Shown: positions 7,602 to 15,449 of the stretch, piece after piece | Position numbering within the stretch: the stretch's first letter is position 1 | How the letters are laid out: every line of letters starts with the position of its first letter | The notes under the pieces: generated by a model | Databases searched by the model: none | Seen by the model: the letters and a program-made list of their open reading frames with translations, nothing else | Told to the model about the DNA's origin: nothing | From: an uncultured Eubacteriales bacterium | GTDB taxonomy: Bacteria; Bacillota; Clostridia; Oscillospirales; Oscillospiraceae | Length of the DNA stretch: 64,000 bases | Assembly (NCBI GenBank): GCA_905198835.1 | Contig: CAJKDY010000006.1 | Coordinates: 62,001 to 126,000 of the forward strand | Reading direction: 5' to 3' | Program-made: the position numbers and the translations under genes

Positions 7602-8627
7602 ATGGTCATCATAAACGGCCTTTTACACCCGGTGGACGGCCCGGTGATCCCAAGGGGCTTTGTAGCCTGGGAGGGAGAGCGCATCATGGCGGTGGGCGGC
7701 ATGGACGCTCTGCCCGACCGCGACCTGGGCCCGGTCATAGACGCTAAAGGCGCCCATGTGACGCCGGGCTATATCGACGCCCACTGCCACCTGGGCCTCT
7801 TCCCCGATAGCCGGAGCTACGACAGCGTGGTCAGCGACGGTCCGGAATCCATTGCTCCCGACTTTGACCCCTTGGCCCATGCCGATCTGACGGACCGCTA
7901 CTTTGCCCAGGCCCGGGCCGCGGGGATCGCCGCCGTGGCTATCGCGCCGGGGTCTAAAAATCCTGTGGCGGGGCGTATCGCCTGCGTCAGGACGGACGGG
8001 ACGGTCTTACGGCCCTTCGCCGCTTTCAAGCTGTCCCTGGGGGAGACTCCGGAGCGGACCACGGGCCTTTCCCAGGAGGACCTTGCCCGGCTGTTGGCAA
8101 AGGTCCTGCCCGGTCTGGCGGTCAAAACGCCGGTCCACGTCCATGCCCACCGCGCCACGGACATTGCCACCGCCCTGGACCTGGCAAAGCGGTTTGGCTT
8201 GGAAGTGGTGGTGGTCCACGGCACGGAGGGCTACCGGATGGCCCAGACCATCGCTCAGAGCGGCGCCAGCGTCATCACCGGCCCCATCCTCACCGACCGC
8301 TCCAAGCCGGAGCTGGCCAACGCCACGCTGGAGACCCCGGCCATCCTGCGCCAGGCGGGGGTCAGGATCGCCATCTGCACCGACCACCCGGAGGTGCCCG
8401 GCCCGTACCTGACCCTGTGCGCCGGCCTGGCCGTCCGGGGCGGTTTGAGCGAGGAGGAGGCCCTGGCGGCCATCACCCTGCGCCCGGCGGAGATCTTGGG
8501 CCTTGCGGATGACTTTGGCTCGCTGACAGTGGGCAAGACGGCGGACATCGTGGTGACGCCGGGGCCGCTGTTTTCCATCAAAGATACGCCCAGCGCGGTG
8601 ATCCTGGGCGGAGGGAGGGTGATATGA
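7602..8627 (+). CDS. Amidohydrolase family protein (imidazolonepropionase-like)
   Basis: A 341-residue TIM-barrel metal hydrolase. Amidohydrolases cleave C-N or related bonds using one or two metal ions. The first metal motif is present as DAHCH (about 60), with further His in HVHAH (about 178) and VVHGTEG (about 206), and the conserved Asp in CTDHPEVPG (about 260). The C-terminal ADIVVTPGPLF strand closes the composite beta-sandwich. Start ATG follows a GGGGGAAGGG ribosome-binding site. It overlaps the fumarase alpha gene by 4 bp (ATGA), so they are coupled. The substrate is not evident; a cyclic amide or imidazolone-like compound is a family-based guess. Confidence 0.85.
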   Translation: MVIINGLLHPVDGPVIPRGFVAWEGERIMAVGGMDALPDRDLGPVIDAKGAHVTPGYIDAHCHLGLFPDSRSYDSVVSDGPESIAPDFDPLAHADLTDRYFAQARAAGIAAVAIAPGSKNPVAGRIACVRTDGTVLRPFAAFKLSLGETPERTTGLSQEDLARLLAKVLPGLAVKTPVHVHAHRATDIATALDLAKRFGLEVVVVHGTEGYRMAQTIAQSGASVITGPILTDRSKPELANATLETPAILRQAGVRIAICTDHPEVPGPYLTLCAGLAVRGGLSEEEALAAITLRPAEILGLADDFGSLTVGKTADIVVTPGPLFSIKDTPSAVILGGGRVI

Positions 8628-9469
8628 TGCGAGAGGTACACGTAAGCGAGCTGACGGCCCTGGTGGCCAGGCTGTGCGTAGAGGCCAATACCCAGCTGCC
8701 CCGGGACCTGCAAGACCTGGTCCGGGCAGCGGAGGCGACGGAGGAAAAGCCCTTGGCCCGCGCCATCCTGGGCGACATGACAGCCAACTTCACCTTCGCT
8801 GGAGAGAAAAACCTGCCCATCTGCCAGGATACGGGCATGGCGGTGGTCTTTTTGACCGTAGGTCAGGAGGTCCACTTCGTGGGCGGCGGCGTGGAAGAGG
8901 CGGTGAACGCCGGGGTGGCCCAGGGCTATACCCAGGGCTTTTTGCGCTGCTCGGTGGTGGCCGATCCCCTGCGCCGGGGGAACACCGGGGACAATACCCC
9001 CGCCGTTTTGCACCTCAGGCTGGTCCCGGGGGACCGGGTGGAGGTCACCGTGGCCCCCAAGGGCTTTGGTAGCGAGAACATGAGCCAACTGCGGATGTTC
9101 ACCCCCGCCGCCGGTCAGAGCGATATCGAGGATTTCGTGGTGGACTGCGTCCGTCAGGCCGGGTCTAACCCCTGCCCGCCGGTGGTGGTAGGCGTGGGCC
9201 TGGGCGGCGACTTTGAGAGCTGTGCCTTGGCGGCCAAGGAGGCCTTGTGCCGCCCGGTTAGTTTACATAATTCAGACGAATACTACGCCGACATGGAGCG
9301 GCGCATCCTGGAGCGGCTCAACGCCCTGGACGTGGGTCCCCAGGGCTTTGGCGGCGTGACCACCGCCCTGGCTGTGGCCATCGAACCCCGGCCCACCCAT
9401 ATCGCCGGGCTGCCCTGTGCCGTTAACATGGGCTGCCACGTTACCCGCCACGCCTCCGGGGAAATTTGA
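8624..9469 (+). CDS. Class I fumarate hydratase/tartrate dehydratase alpha subunit
   Basis: A 281-residue protein matching the alpha subunit of two-subunit [4Fe-4S] hydro-lyases (fumarase class I alpha, TtdA). The three cluster cysteines are seen in ICQDTG (about 66), SNPCPP (about 184) and NMGCH (about 270); GNTGDNTP and KGFGSENMS are also typical. The enzyme hydrates fumarate or dehydrates a related hydroxy acid. Normally a beta subunit gene follows at once; here there is none in the window. The pairing with an amidohydrolase suggests a dedicated catabolic step rather than central fumarase, which is inference. One GTTTACATAA word is embedded at 9261-9270, encoding SLHN. Confidence 0.88.
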   Translation: MMREVHVSELTALVARLCVEANTQLPRDLQDLVRAAEATEEKPLARAILGDMTANFTFAGEKNLPICQDTGMAVVFLTVGQEVHFVGGGVEEAVNAGVAQGYTQGFLRCSVVADPLRRGNTGDNTPAVLHLRLVPGDRVEVTVAPKGFGSENMSQLRMFTPAAGQSDIEDFVVDCVRQAGSNPCPPVVVGVGLGGDFESCALAAKEALCRPVSLHNSDEYYADMERRILERLNALDVGPQGFGGVTTALAVAIEPRPTHIAGLPCAVNMGCHVTRHASGEI

Positions 9470-9491
9470 CCAAAAAGTTCATAAAAAAGAC

Positions 9492-9520
9492 GTGACTTTT
9501 TCGGCAATATGTGGTATGCT
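9492..9520 (+). promoter_or_regulatory. Probable promoter of hpf
   Basis: GTGACT (9492-9497), 17 bp and TATGCT (9515-9520), about 50 bp before hpf, in a short AT-rich gap. Confidence 0.45.
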
Positions 9521-9569
9521 GACCCTAGGGAAGCAATTCCCAAGGCTATCACAAAGGAGTTGACGGAGC

Positions 9570-10112
9570 ATGAAGTTCACCTACACCGACAAGAAGGTCA
9601 ACCTCCCGGCCAGCGTCCACGCCTACGCGGAGAAGAAGGTAGGCAAGCTGGAGCGCTACTTTAAGCAGGACACGGAGGCCAACCTGGTCTTCAGCGTCCA
9701 AAAGGGTCAGAACCAAGTGGAGCTGACCATCCGCTCCGGCGGCACCATCATCCGGGTGTCCGAGTCCACCTCCGATATGTTTGCCACCATCGACGCCGCC
9801 GTGGCCTCGGTGGAGCGCCAGATCCGCAAGAACAAGGCCCGGCTGGAAAAGCGCCTGCGCCAGGAGGCCTTTACCAAGCCCGCCGAGGAGCTTACCTCCT
9901 TTGTCCCCGACGAGGCCGAGGAGGAGATCAAGATCGTCCGCACCAAGCACTTCCCCCTAAAGCCCATGACCGCCGAAGAGGCCGTTTTGCAGATGAACCT
10001 GCTGGACCACACCTTCTTCGCCTTCCGGGATGTGGACGCGGACGGCGCCTTCGCCGTGGTCTACAAGCGCGCCAATGGCGGCTATGGCCTCATCCAGGAC
10101 CAAGAGGACTGA
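9570..10112 (+). CDS. hpf: Long-form ribosome hibernation promoting factor HPF
   Basis: HPF binds the 30S decoding site in stationary phase or stress and, in the long form, dimerises 70S ribosomes into inactive 100S particles. This protein has 180 residues. The N-terminal S30AE domain is residues 1-95 (KFTYTDKKVNLPASVHAYAEKK), a linker is rich in acidic residues, and the C-terminal dimerisation domain (IVRTKHFPLKPMTAEEAVLQ to the end, 122-178) identifies the long type of Firmicutes. AAAGGAG precedes the ATG. It is monocistronic between its own promoter and a terminator. Confidence 0.96.
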   Translation: MKFTYTDKKVNLPASVHAYAEKKVGKLERYFKQDTEANLVFSVQKGQNQVELTIRSGGTIIRVSESTSDMFATIDAAVASVERQIRKNKARLEKRLRQEAFTKPAEELTSFVPDEAEEEIKIVRTKHFPLKPMTAEEAVLQMNLLDHTFFAFRDVDADGAFAVVYKRANGGYGLIQDQED

Positions 10113-10130
10113 GGACAAGATATTTTCTGA

Positions 10131-10159
10131 GAGCCGGGGCCTTGTGCCCCGGCTCTTTT
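10131..10159 (+). terminator. Terminator of hpf
   Basis: GAGCCGGGGC and GCCCCGGCTC form a 10-bp perfect stem with a CTTGT loop, followed by TTTT. Confidence 0.85.
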
Positions 10160-10193
10160 GTCGGCTCCAGGACAGGAATTGGTAATATTTTCC

Positions 10194-10222
10194 TTGTAAT
10201 TTGTAGCCAAACAGGGTATAAT
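10194..10222 (+). promoter_or_regulatory. Sigma-A promoter of glf
   Basis: TTGTAA (10194-10199), 17 bp, and a perfect TATAAT (10217-10222). Start codon at 10276. Confidence 0.75.
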
Positions 10223-10275
10223 GGTCGGCAAGGATCAGGAGCATAGCATCTTCGTGAAGGTTAGGAGACGGAACT

Positions 10276-11442
10276 ATGTCACAATTTGACGCGGTAGTCA
10301 TCGGCGCCGGCTTTGCCGGAGCCGTGGTAAGTCGTGTCCTGGCGGACGCGGGCAAAAAGGTCCTGCTGCTGGAGCGGCGGGAGCATATCGGCGGCAACGC
10401 CTACGACTGCATCGACGACGCGGGGGTCCTCATCCATAAATACGGCCCCCACATCTTCCATACCAAGGACAAGCGGGTCTATGACTTTTTGAGCCGTTTT
10501 ACCGCCTGGCGGGACTATGAGCACCGGGTGGTGGCCAATGTCCATGGCCAGCTCATGCCCGTGCCCTTCAACCTGACCAGCCTGGACATCGCCTTTGAAG
10601 ACCGGGCCGGGAAATTTGCCCAAAAGCTGCTGGACACCTATGGCGAGGGGAAAAAGGTCACCATCCTGGAGCTGCGGCAGAGCGCCGATGGAGAGCTTGC
10701 CGAGCTTGCCGACTACGTCTACGAAAACATCTTCAAGGTCTACACCATGAAGCAGTGGGGCCAGAAGCCCGAGGACATCGACCCCAATACCACCGCCCGG
10801 GTGCCGGTGTTCCTCTCCCGGGACGACCGGTATTTCCAGGACCCTTACCAGGGAATGCCCCAGGAGGGGTATACCAGCCTCTTTGAAAAAATGCTGGACC
10901 ATGAGAACATCGAGTTGCGCCTGAATACCGACGCTTCCAAGCTGCTGACCCTGACCCAGGTGGGCACCGCTCTGGTGGAGGGCGAGGTGTTCAAGGGCCC
11001 TATCGTCTATACCGGCGCGGTGGACGACCTCTTCGAGCGGCGCTTTGGCCGCCTGCCTTACCGCACCCTGGACTTTGTTTTCGAGACCCATCCGGTGGAG
11101 TGGTACCAGACCCACGGCACGGTGAACTACACCGTGGACCAGCCCTACACCCGCATCACCGAGTTCAAGCACCTGACCGGCCAGGCGCTGTCCAAAAAGA
11201 CCACCATTGCCAAGGAATATTCCAAGGAATACACCGGCGAGGACGGGCAGATCCCCTACTACGCCATTATCAACGACGAGAATAAGGCCCTCTATGCCCG
11301 CTATGCCGCCCTGGCCGGAGAGTATCCCAACCTCCATCTGCTGGGCCGTCTGGCGGAGTATCAGTACTATAATATGGACGCCATCGTGGGCCGGGCCCTG
11401 GACCTGGCCGAGCAGCTGAAAGCCCAAGAAAAGAAAGGATGA
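10276..11442 (+). CDS. glf: UDP-galactopyranose mutase
   Basis: Glf is an FAD enzyme that converts UDP-galactopyranose to UDP-galactofuranose, the donor for galactofuranose in surface glycans. The 388-residue length is normal. The FAD-binding motif VVIGAGFAGAVVS is at the N-terminus; ERREHIGGNAYD, YGPHIFHT, MKQWG and the C-terminal LGRLAEYQYYNMDA are characteristic of UGM. AGGAG lies before the ATG. It overlaps a GT2 gene's possible start by 4 bp and is probably cotranscribed with it, which suggests that the glycosyltransferase uses or decorates a galactofuranose-containing surface polymer. Confidence 0.97.
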   Translation: MSQFDAVVIGAGFAGAVVSRVLADAGKKVLLLERREHIGGNAYDCIDDAGVLIHKYGPHIFHTKDKRVYDFLSRFTAWRDYEHRVVANVHGQLMPVPFNLTSLDIAFEDRAGKFAQKLLDTYGEGKKVTILELRQSADGELAELADYVYENIFKVYTMKQWGQKPEDIDPNTTARVPVFLSRDDRYFQDPYQGMPQEGYTSLFEKMLDHENIELRLNTDASKLLTLTQVGTALVEGEVFKGPIVYTGAVDDLFERRFGRLPYRTLDFVFETHPVEWYQTHGTVNYTVDQPYTRITEFKHLTGQALSKKTTIAKEYSKEYTGEDGQIPYYAIINDENKALYARYAALAGEYPNLHLLGRLAEYQYYNMDAIVGRALDLAEQLKAQEKKG

Positions 11443-11447
11443 GTCCC

Positions 11448-12467
11448 ATGGCGCAAAAGCTCATTACCTTCGCCGTGCCCTGCTACAACTCCGCGGAATA
11501 CATGGATCACTGCGTCCAAAGCCTCCTAGCCGGCGGCGAGGACGTGGAGATCATTTTGGTGGACGACGGCTCCACCAAAGACGACACCCCCGCCATCTGC
11601 GACCGCTACGCCGCGGAGTACCCCGACATCGTCCGGGTCATCCACCAGGAAAACGGCGGCCACGGCGAGGGGGTCAACCAGGGCCTTCGCAACGCCACGG
11701 GCGTCTACTATAAGGTGGTGGACTCCGACGACTGGCTGGACGAAGAGGCCCTCCACAAGGTGCTGGATAAGCTCCGGGAATTTGTGGCCAAGGGCCATCC
11801 TCTGGATGTGATGATCGCCAACTACGTCTATGAGCACGCCGAGGACAACACTCAAAAGGTCATGGACTACAAAAACGTCTTCCCCGTGAGCAAGGTCTTT
11901 ACCTGGAAGGACGTGGGCCGCTTCGGCGTGAGCCAGTATCTGCTGATGCACTCTGTCATCTACCGAACCCAGATGCTCCGGGAGAGCGGCGTGGAGCTGC
12001 CAAAGCACACCTTCTATGTGGACAATATCTTTGTATACTATCCGCTGCCCTGGGTCAAGACCCTCTACTATATGGACGTGGATCTCTACCGCTACTTTGT
12101 GGGCCGTGCCGACCAGTCGGTGCAGGAGAGCGTGATGGTGGGCCGGGTGGACCAGCAGGTGCGCATCACCAAGATCATCATCGACGCCCATGATCTGGAC
12201 GCCGTCAAGGCCAAAAGCCCGAAGCTGGCCAAGTATATGTTCAACTACCTGGCTATGATGATGACCATTTCCTCTGTGTTCCTCATGCTGGACGGCTCCA
12301 AGGAGAAGCTGGCGGACAAGGACGCGCTGTGGGCTTATTTGAAGGAAAAGGATCTCAAACTCTACCGCAAGATCAAGTACCGCTCCCTTGCCATGTGCGG
12401 CAACCTCCCCAAGTTCATCACCATCCCCGGCTACCGCCTGGCGCAGAAGATCTATAAATTTAATTGA
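11448..12467 (+). CDS. Family 2 glycosyltransferase
   Basis: A GT-A fold glycosyltransferase of 339 residues, cytoplasmic or membrane-associated. The nucleotide-sugar motifs are VDDGST (about 35-40) and DSDDW (about 95). The C-terminal half (VYEHAEDNTQKVMDYK, VSQYLLMHSVIYRTQ, YYPLPWVKTLYYMDVDLYRY) follows the EpsH/CpsJ-like GT2 group. I prefer the ATG at 11448 (MAQKL) because AAAGGA is 8 bp upstream; the ATG at 11439 overlaps that site. Its place behind glf suggests transfer of galactofuranose or assembly of the same polymer, but this is context only. Confidence 0.88.
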   Translation: MAQKLITFAVPCYNSAEYMDHCVQSLLAGGEDVEIILVDDGSTKDDTPAICDRYAAEYPDIVRVIHQENGGHGEGVNQGLRNATGVYYKVVDSDDWLDEEALHKVLDKLREFVAKGHPLDVMIANYVYEHAEDNTQKVMDYKNVFPVSKVFTWKDVGRFGVSQYLLMHSVIYRTQMLRESGVELPKHTFYVDNIFVYYPLPWVKTLYYMDVDLYRYFVGRADQSVQESVMVGRVDQQVRITKIIIDAHDLDAVKAKSPKLAKYMFNYLAMMMTISSVFLMLDGSKEKLADKDALWAYLKEKDLKLYRKIKYRSLAMCGNLPKFITIPGYRLAQKIYKFN

Positions 12468-12491
12468 CCGAAGGGTGACAATACAAATCAG

Positions 12492-12520
12492 GAGGGCCTT
12501 GTTGACAAGGCCCTCTTTTT
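12492..12520 (+). terminator. Terminator after the glycosyltransferase gene
   Basis: GAGGGCCTTG with CAAGGCCCTC, loop TTGA, then TTTTT. The csoR promoter's -35 TTGACA starts in the loop. Confidence 0.85.
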
Positions 12521-12551
12521 CTGTTATTCTAATACTACCCCCCAGGGGAGT
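12502..12551 (+). promoter_or_regulatory. csoR-copA promoter with CsoR operator
   Basis: TTGACA (12502-12507), 17 bp and TATTCT (12525-12530). Just downstream is the palindrome ACTACCCC-CCA-GGGGAGT (12534-12551), the G/C-tract dyad typical of CsoR sites, placed over the likely transcription start. Copper-free CsoR would block this promoter and Cu(I) release it. Confidence 0.7.
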
Positions 12552-12576
12552 GTTCGTTTGAAAGGAGTGCTTGCCT

Positions 12577-12840
12577 ATGCAGGCCGACCACAAGAAGATC
12601 CAGCGGCTTTTGAAGACCGCCCGGGGCCAGATCGACGGCATTTTGGGCATGATCGACGACGACCGCTACTGTCTGGACATCTCCCAGCAGGTGATGGCGT
12701 GCCAGGCCATGCTGGCCAAGGTGAACCGGGAGATCCTGACCGCCCACTTGACCCACTGCGTGAAAAACGCCAAGACGGACGCCGAGCGGGAGCGGAAGGC
12801 GGAAGAATTGACCGCCCTTTTGGGTAAACTAATTCCCTGA
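12577..12840 (+). CDS. csoR: Copper-sensing repressor CsoR
   Basis: CsoR is an all-helical tetrameric repressor that leaves DNA on binding Cu(I). The 87-residue protein has the family ligands Cys32, His57 and Cys61 with the right spacing (YCLDISQQV, HLTHCV). The ATG at 12577 is chosen over an in-frame TTG at 12571 because AAAGGAG is 9 bp upstream of it. It is followed after 12 bp by copA, and a CsoR-type palindrome lies in its promoter, so autoregulation together with the pump is strongly suggested. Confidence 0.93.
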   Translation: MQADHKKIQRLLKTARGQIDGILGMIDDDRYCLDISQQVMACQAMLAKVNREILTAHLTHCVKNAKTDAERERKAEELTALLGKLIP

Positions 12841-12852
12841 GGAGTTGAGCGT

Positions 12853-15372
12853 ATGAAGGAGAAATTCACCGTCACCGGCATGACCTGCTCGGCCTGTCAG
12901 GCCCATGTGGACAAGGCGGTGCGCAAGCTCGACGGCGTGTGCGAGGTCAACGTGAACCTGCTGGGCGGAGCTATGACCGTAGAGCATGACGACAGCGTGA
13001 CGACCCAGGCCATCGTAGAGGCCGTCACCAAGGCGGGCTACGGGGCCAGCGCCCAGACCCAGGGCGCTGATAAGACCACGATGCGGCAAGCGGACCGGGC
13101 CGGAGGCATGGAGGAGGAGCTTCGGGGCATGAAGCGGCGGTTCGTCGCGTCCCTTTGCTTTATGCTGCCCCTTTTCTACCTCTCCATGGGCCACATGATG
13201 GGCCTGCCGGTGCCCTCTATCTTCCACGGCCTGGAAAACGCCTTTTTGCTGGCCTTTACCCAGTTTTTGCTCACCATCCCCATTCTTATCATCAACCAGA
13301 AGTATTTCCGGGTGGGCTACACCAGCCTCTTTCGGGGCGGGCCCAATATGGATACCCTCATCGCCGTGGGCTCCACCGCCGCGGTGGTCTATGGCGTGGC
13401 CGCCCTCTACCAGATCGGCTGGGGCCTGGGCCACGGCGACTGGCCGCGGGTGGAAAAGTGGTCCATGGACCTCTACTTCGAGTCCGCGGGCATGATCCTC
13501 ACCCTCATCACCCTGGGCAAATTCCTGGAGACCCGCTCCAAGGGCAAGACCGGCCAGGCCATTGCCCGGCTCATGGACCTGGCCCCTAAGACGGCCCAAG
13601 TGCTCCGGGATGGCGTGGAGACAGAGGTGCCCATCGAGGAGGTCCGGGTGGGGGACCACGTGGTGGTCCGGCCCGGCGGCAGCGTGCCGGTGGACGGTGT
13701 GATCGTGGAAGGGGCCTCGGCCTTGGACGAGTCAGCCCTTACCGGCGAGTCCATCCCCGTGGACAAGACCGTGGGCGACAGCGTCATCGCCGCCAGCCTC
13801 AATACCTCCGGGGCCTTCACCATGGAGGCCACCCGCGTGGGCGCGGACACCACCCTGGCCCAGATGATCGCCCTGGTGGAGGAGGCGGGCGCGTCCAAGG
13901 CGCCCATCGCTAAGCTGGCCGACAAGGTGGCCGGGGTCTTTGTGCCAGTGGTCATGGGCATTTCCCTGATCACCGCCATCGTGTGGCTGGTCACAGGTCA
14001 CAGCGTGGAGATGGCCCTGACCTCCGCTGTGGCGGTGCTGGTCATCTCCTGCCCCTGCGCTCTGGGCCTTGCTACCCCGGTGGCCATCATGGTAGGCACG
14101 GGCAAGGGGGCGGAAAACGGCATTTTGCTCAAGTCCGCCGAGAGCCTGGAGACCCTCCATAAGGTGGACACCGTGGTGCTGGACAAGACGGGCACCATCA
14201 CCCAGGGAAAGCCCCAGGTCACGGATGTGCTGCCTGCCTCGGGCGTGGAGCGTGAAGCGCTGGTGGCGCTGGCCGCCAGTTTGGAGGCCAAGAGCGAGCA
14301 TCCGCTGGCCAGGGCGGTGGTGGACTACGCGGACCAAAACGGCGTTTCCACCAGCCCCGCCACCGATTTCCAGGCCCAGCATGGCCGGGGCGTATCGGCT
14401 ACAGTGGACGGCAAGGCGCTGTTGGGCGGCAACGCCGCCGCCATGGAAGCCCAGGGCGTGGACGTCTCCGCCCTGGCCCAACGGGCGGCGGAGCTGGCCG
14501 GACAGGGCAAAACGCCCCTCTATTTTGCCGCGGGCGGCGCTCTGCTTGGCCTCATCGCCGTGGCTGATACCGTCAAGCCCACCTCCCGGCAGGCGCTGGA
14601 GGAGCTGAAGACCCTGGGCCTGGAGGTCGTGATGCTCACCGGCGACAATCCACGCACCGCCCAGGCCATTGCCGATTCCCTGGGCATCCAGCGGGTGGTG
14701 GCCCAGGTGCTGCCCGCGGACAAGGAGCGGGAGGTGGCCCGCTTGCAGCAGGAGGGCCATGTGGTGGCCATGGTGGGCGATGGGATCAACGACGCTCCCG
14801 CTCTGGTCCGAGCCGACGTGGGTCTGGCCATCGGCGCGGGGACCGACGTGGCTCTGGAGAGCGCCGACGTGGTGCTGATGAAGAGCGACCTGCGGGATGT
14901 GCCCACCGCCGTGCGGCTTTCCAAGGCGGTCATCCGCAACATCAAGGAAAACCTCTTCTGGGCTTTCTTCTATAACTGCATCGGCATCCCCCTGGCCGCC
15001 GGGGCGTTCTATCCCATCCTGGGCTGGCAATTGAACCCCATGTTTGGTGCGGCGGCCATGTCGTTAAGCTCAGTGTGCGTGGTGACTAACGCGCTGCGGC
15101 TACGGTTTTTCAAGGCATCCAACAGGGAAGACCCTGTGGAGGATACGATCATTCAAAAGGAGGACACGAACATGACAACGCTGAAGATCGAGGGTATGAT
15201 GTGCAACCACTGCGTCTCCCACGTCTCCGCCGCGCTCCACGGTGTACCCGGCGTGGACAGCGTGGAGGTGAGCCTGGAGGGCAAGTCGGCCACGGTGGGC
15301 GGCTCTGCCGATGTGGAGGCCCTCAAGTCCGCCGTCCAGGGCGCGGGCTATGAGGTCGTGGGGGTGGAATAA
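12853..15372 (+). CDS. copA: Copper-exporting P1B ATPase with N- and C-terminal HMA domains
   Basis: CopA pumps Cu(I) out of the cytoplasm using ATP. The protein has 839 residues. Order: N-terminal HMA domain with GMTCSAC (9-15); eight membrane helices; actuator TGES; transport motif SCPCALG (about 399); phosphorylation site DKTGTIT (about 444); SEHPLA of the nucleotide domain; GDGINDAP (about 642). After the last helices a short polar linker leads to a second HMA domain (GMMCNHC, about 781) that looks like a CopZ chaperone. That domain has its own ATG at 15172 with AAGGAGG 8 bp before it, so free CopZ could also be made. Operon with csoR. Copper rather than silver specificity is inferred from CPC and csoR. 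Confidence 0.95.
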   Translation: MKEKFTVTGMTCSACQAHVDKAVRKLDGVCEVNVNLLGGAMTVEHDDSVTTQAIVEAVTKAGYGASAQTQGADKTTMRQADRAGGMEEELRGMKRRFVASLCFMLPLFYLSMGHMMGLPVPSIFHGLENAFLLAFTQFLLTIPILIINQKYFRVGYTSLFRGGPNMDTLIAVGSTAAVVYGVAALYQIGWGLGHGDWPRVEKWSMDLYFESAGMILTLITLGKFLETRSKGKTGQAIARLMDLAPKTAQVLRDGVETEVPIEEVRVGDHVVVRPGGSVPVDGVIVEGASALDESALTGESIPVDKTVGDSVIAASLNTSGAFTMEATRVGADTTLAQMIALVEEAGASKAPIAKLADKVAGVFVPVVMGISLITAIVWLVTGHSVEMALTSAVAVLVISCPCALGLATPVAIMVGTGKGAENGILLKSAESLETLHKVDTVVLDKTGTITQGKPQVTDVLPASGVEREALVALAASLEAKSEHPLARAVVDYADQNGVSTSPATDFQAQHGRGVSATVDGKALLGGNAAAMEAQGVDVSALAQRAAELAGQGKTPLYFAAGGALLGLIAVADTVKPTSRQALEELKTLGLEVVMLTGDNPRTAQAIADSLGIQRVVAQVLPADKEREVARLQQEGHVVAMVGDGINDAPALVRADVGLAIGAGTDVALESADVVLMKSDLRDVPTAVRLSKAVIRNIKENLFWAFFYNCIGIPLAAGAFYPILGWQLNPMFGAAAMSLSSVCVVTNALRLRFFKASNREDPVEDTIIQKEDTNMTTLKIEGMMCNHCVSHVSAALHGVPGVDSVEVSLEGKSATVGGSADVEALKSAVQGAGYEVVGVE
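15157..15372 (+). promoter_or_regulatory. Internal ribosome-binding site and nested CopZ-like frame in copA
   Basis: AAGGAGG (15157-15163) lies 8 bp before an in-frame ATG (15172-15174). Initiation there would give a 66-residue HMA protein ending at the copA stop, the usual size of CopZ. This is either a working internal start or the remnant of a former separate copZ now fused to copA. Confidence 0.55.
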
Positions 15373-15394
15373 GCGCCTCTCTCAACACAGCGCA

Positions 15395-15432
15395 TAAGAA
15401 AACACCCGGACGACTGTCCGGGTGTTTTCTTA
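15395..15432. terminator. Bidirectional terminator between copA and the pectinesterase gene
   Basis: A 16-bp perfect stem (15395-15410 with 15417-15432) with AAGAAAA on one side and TTTTCTT on the other; it serves both convergent genes. Confidence 0.9.
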
Positions 15433-15449
15433 TCCTGTAACGGGGCTTC

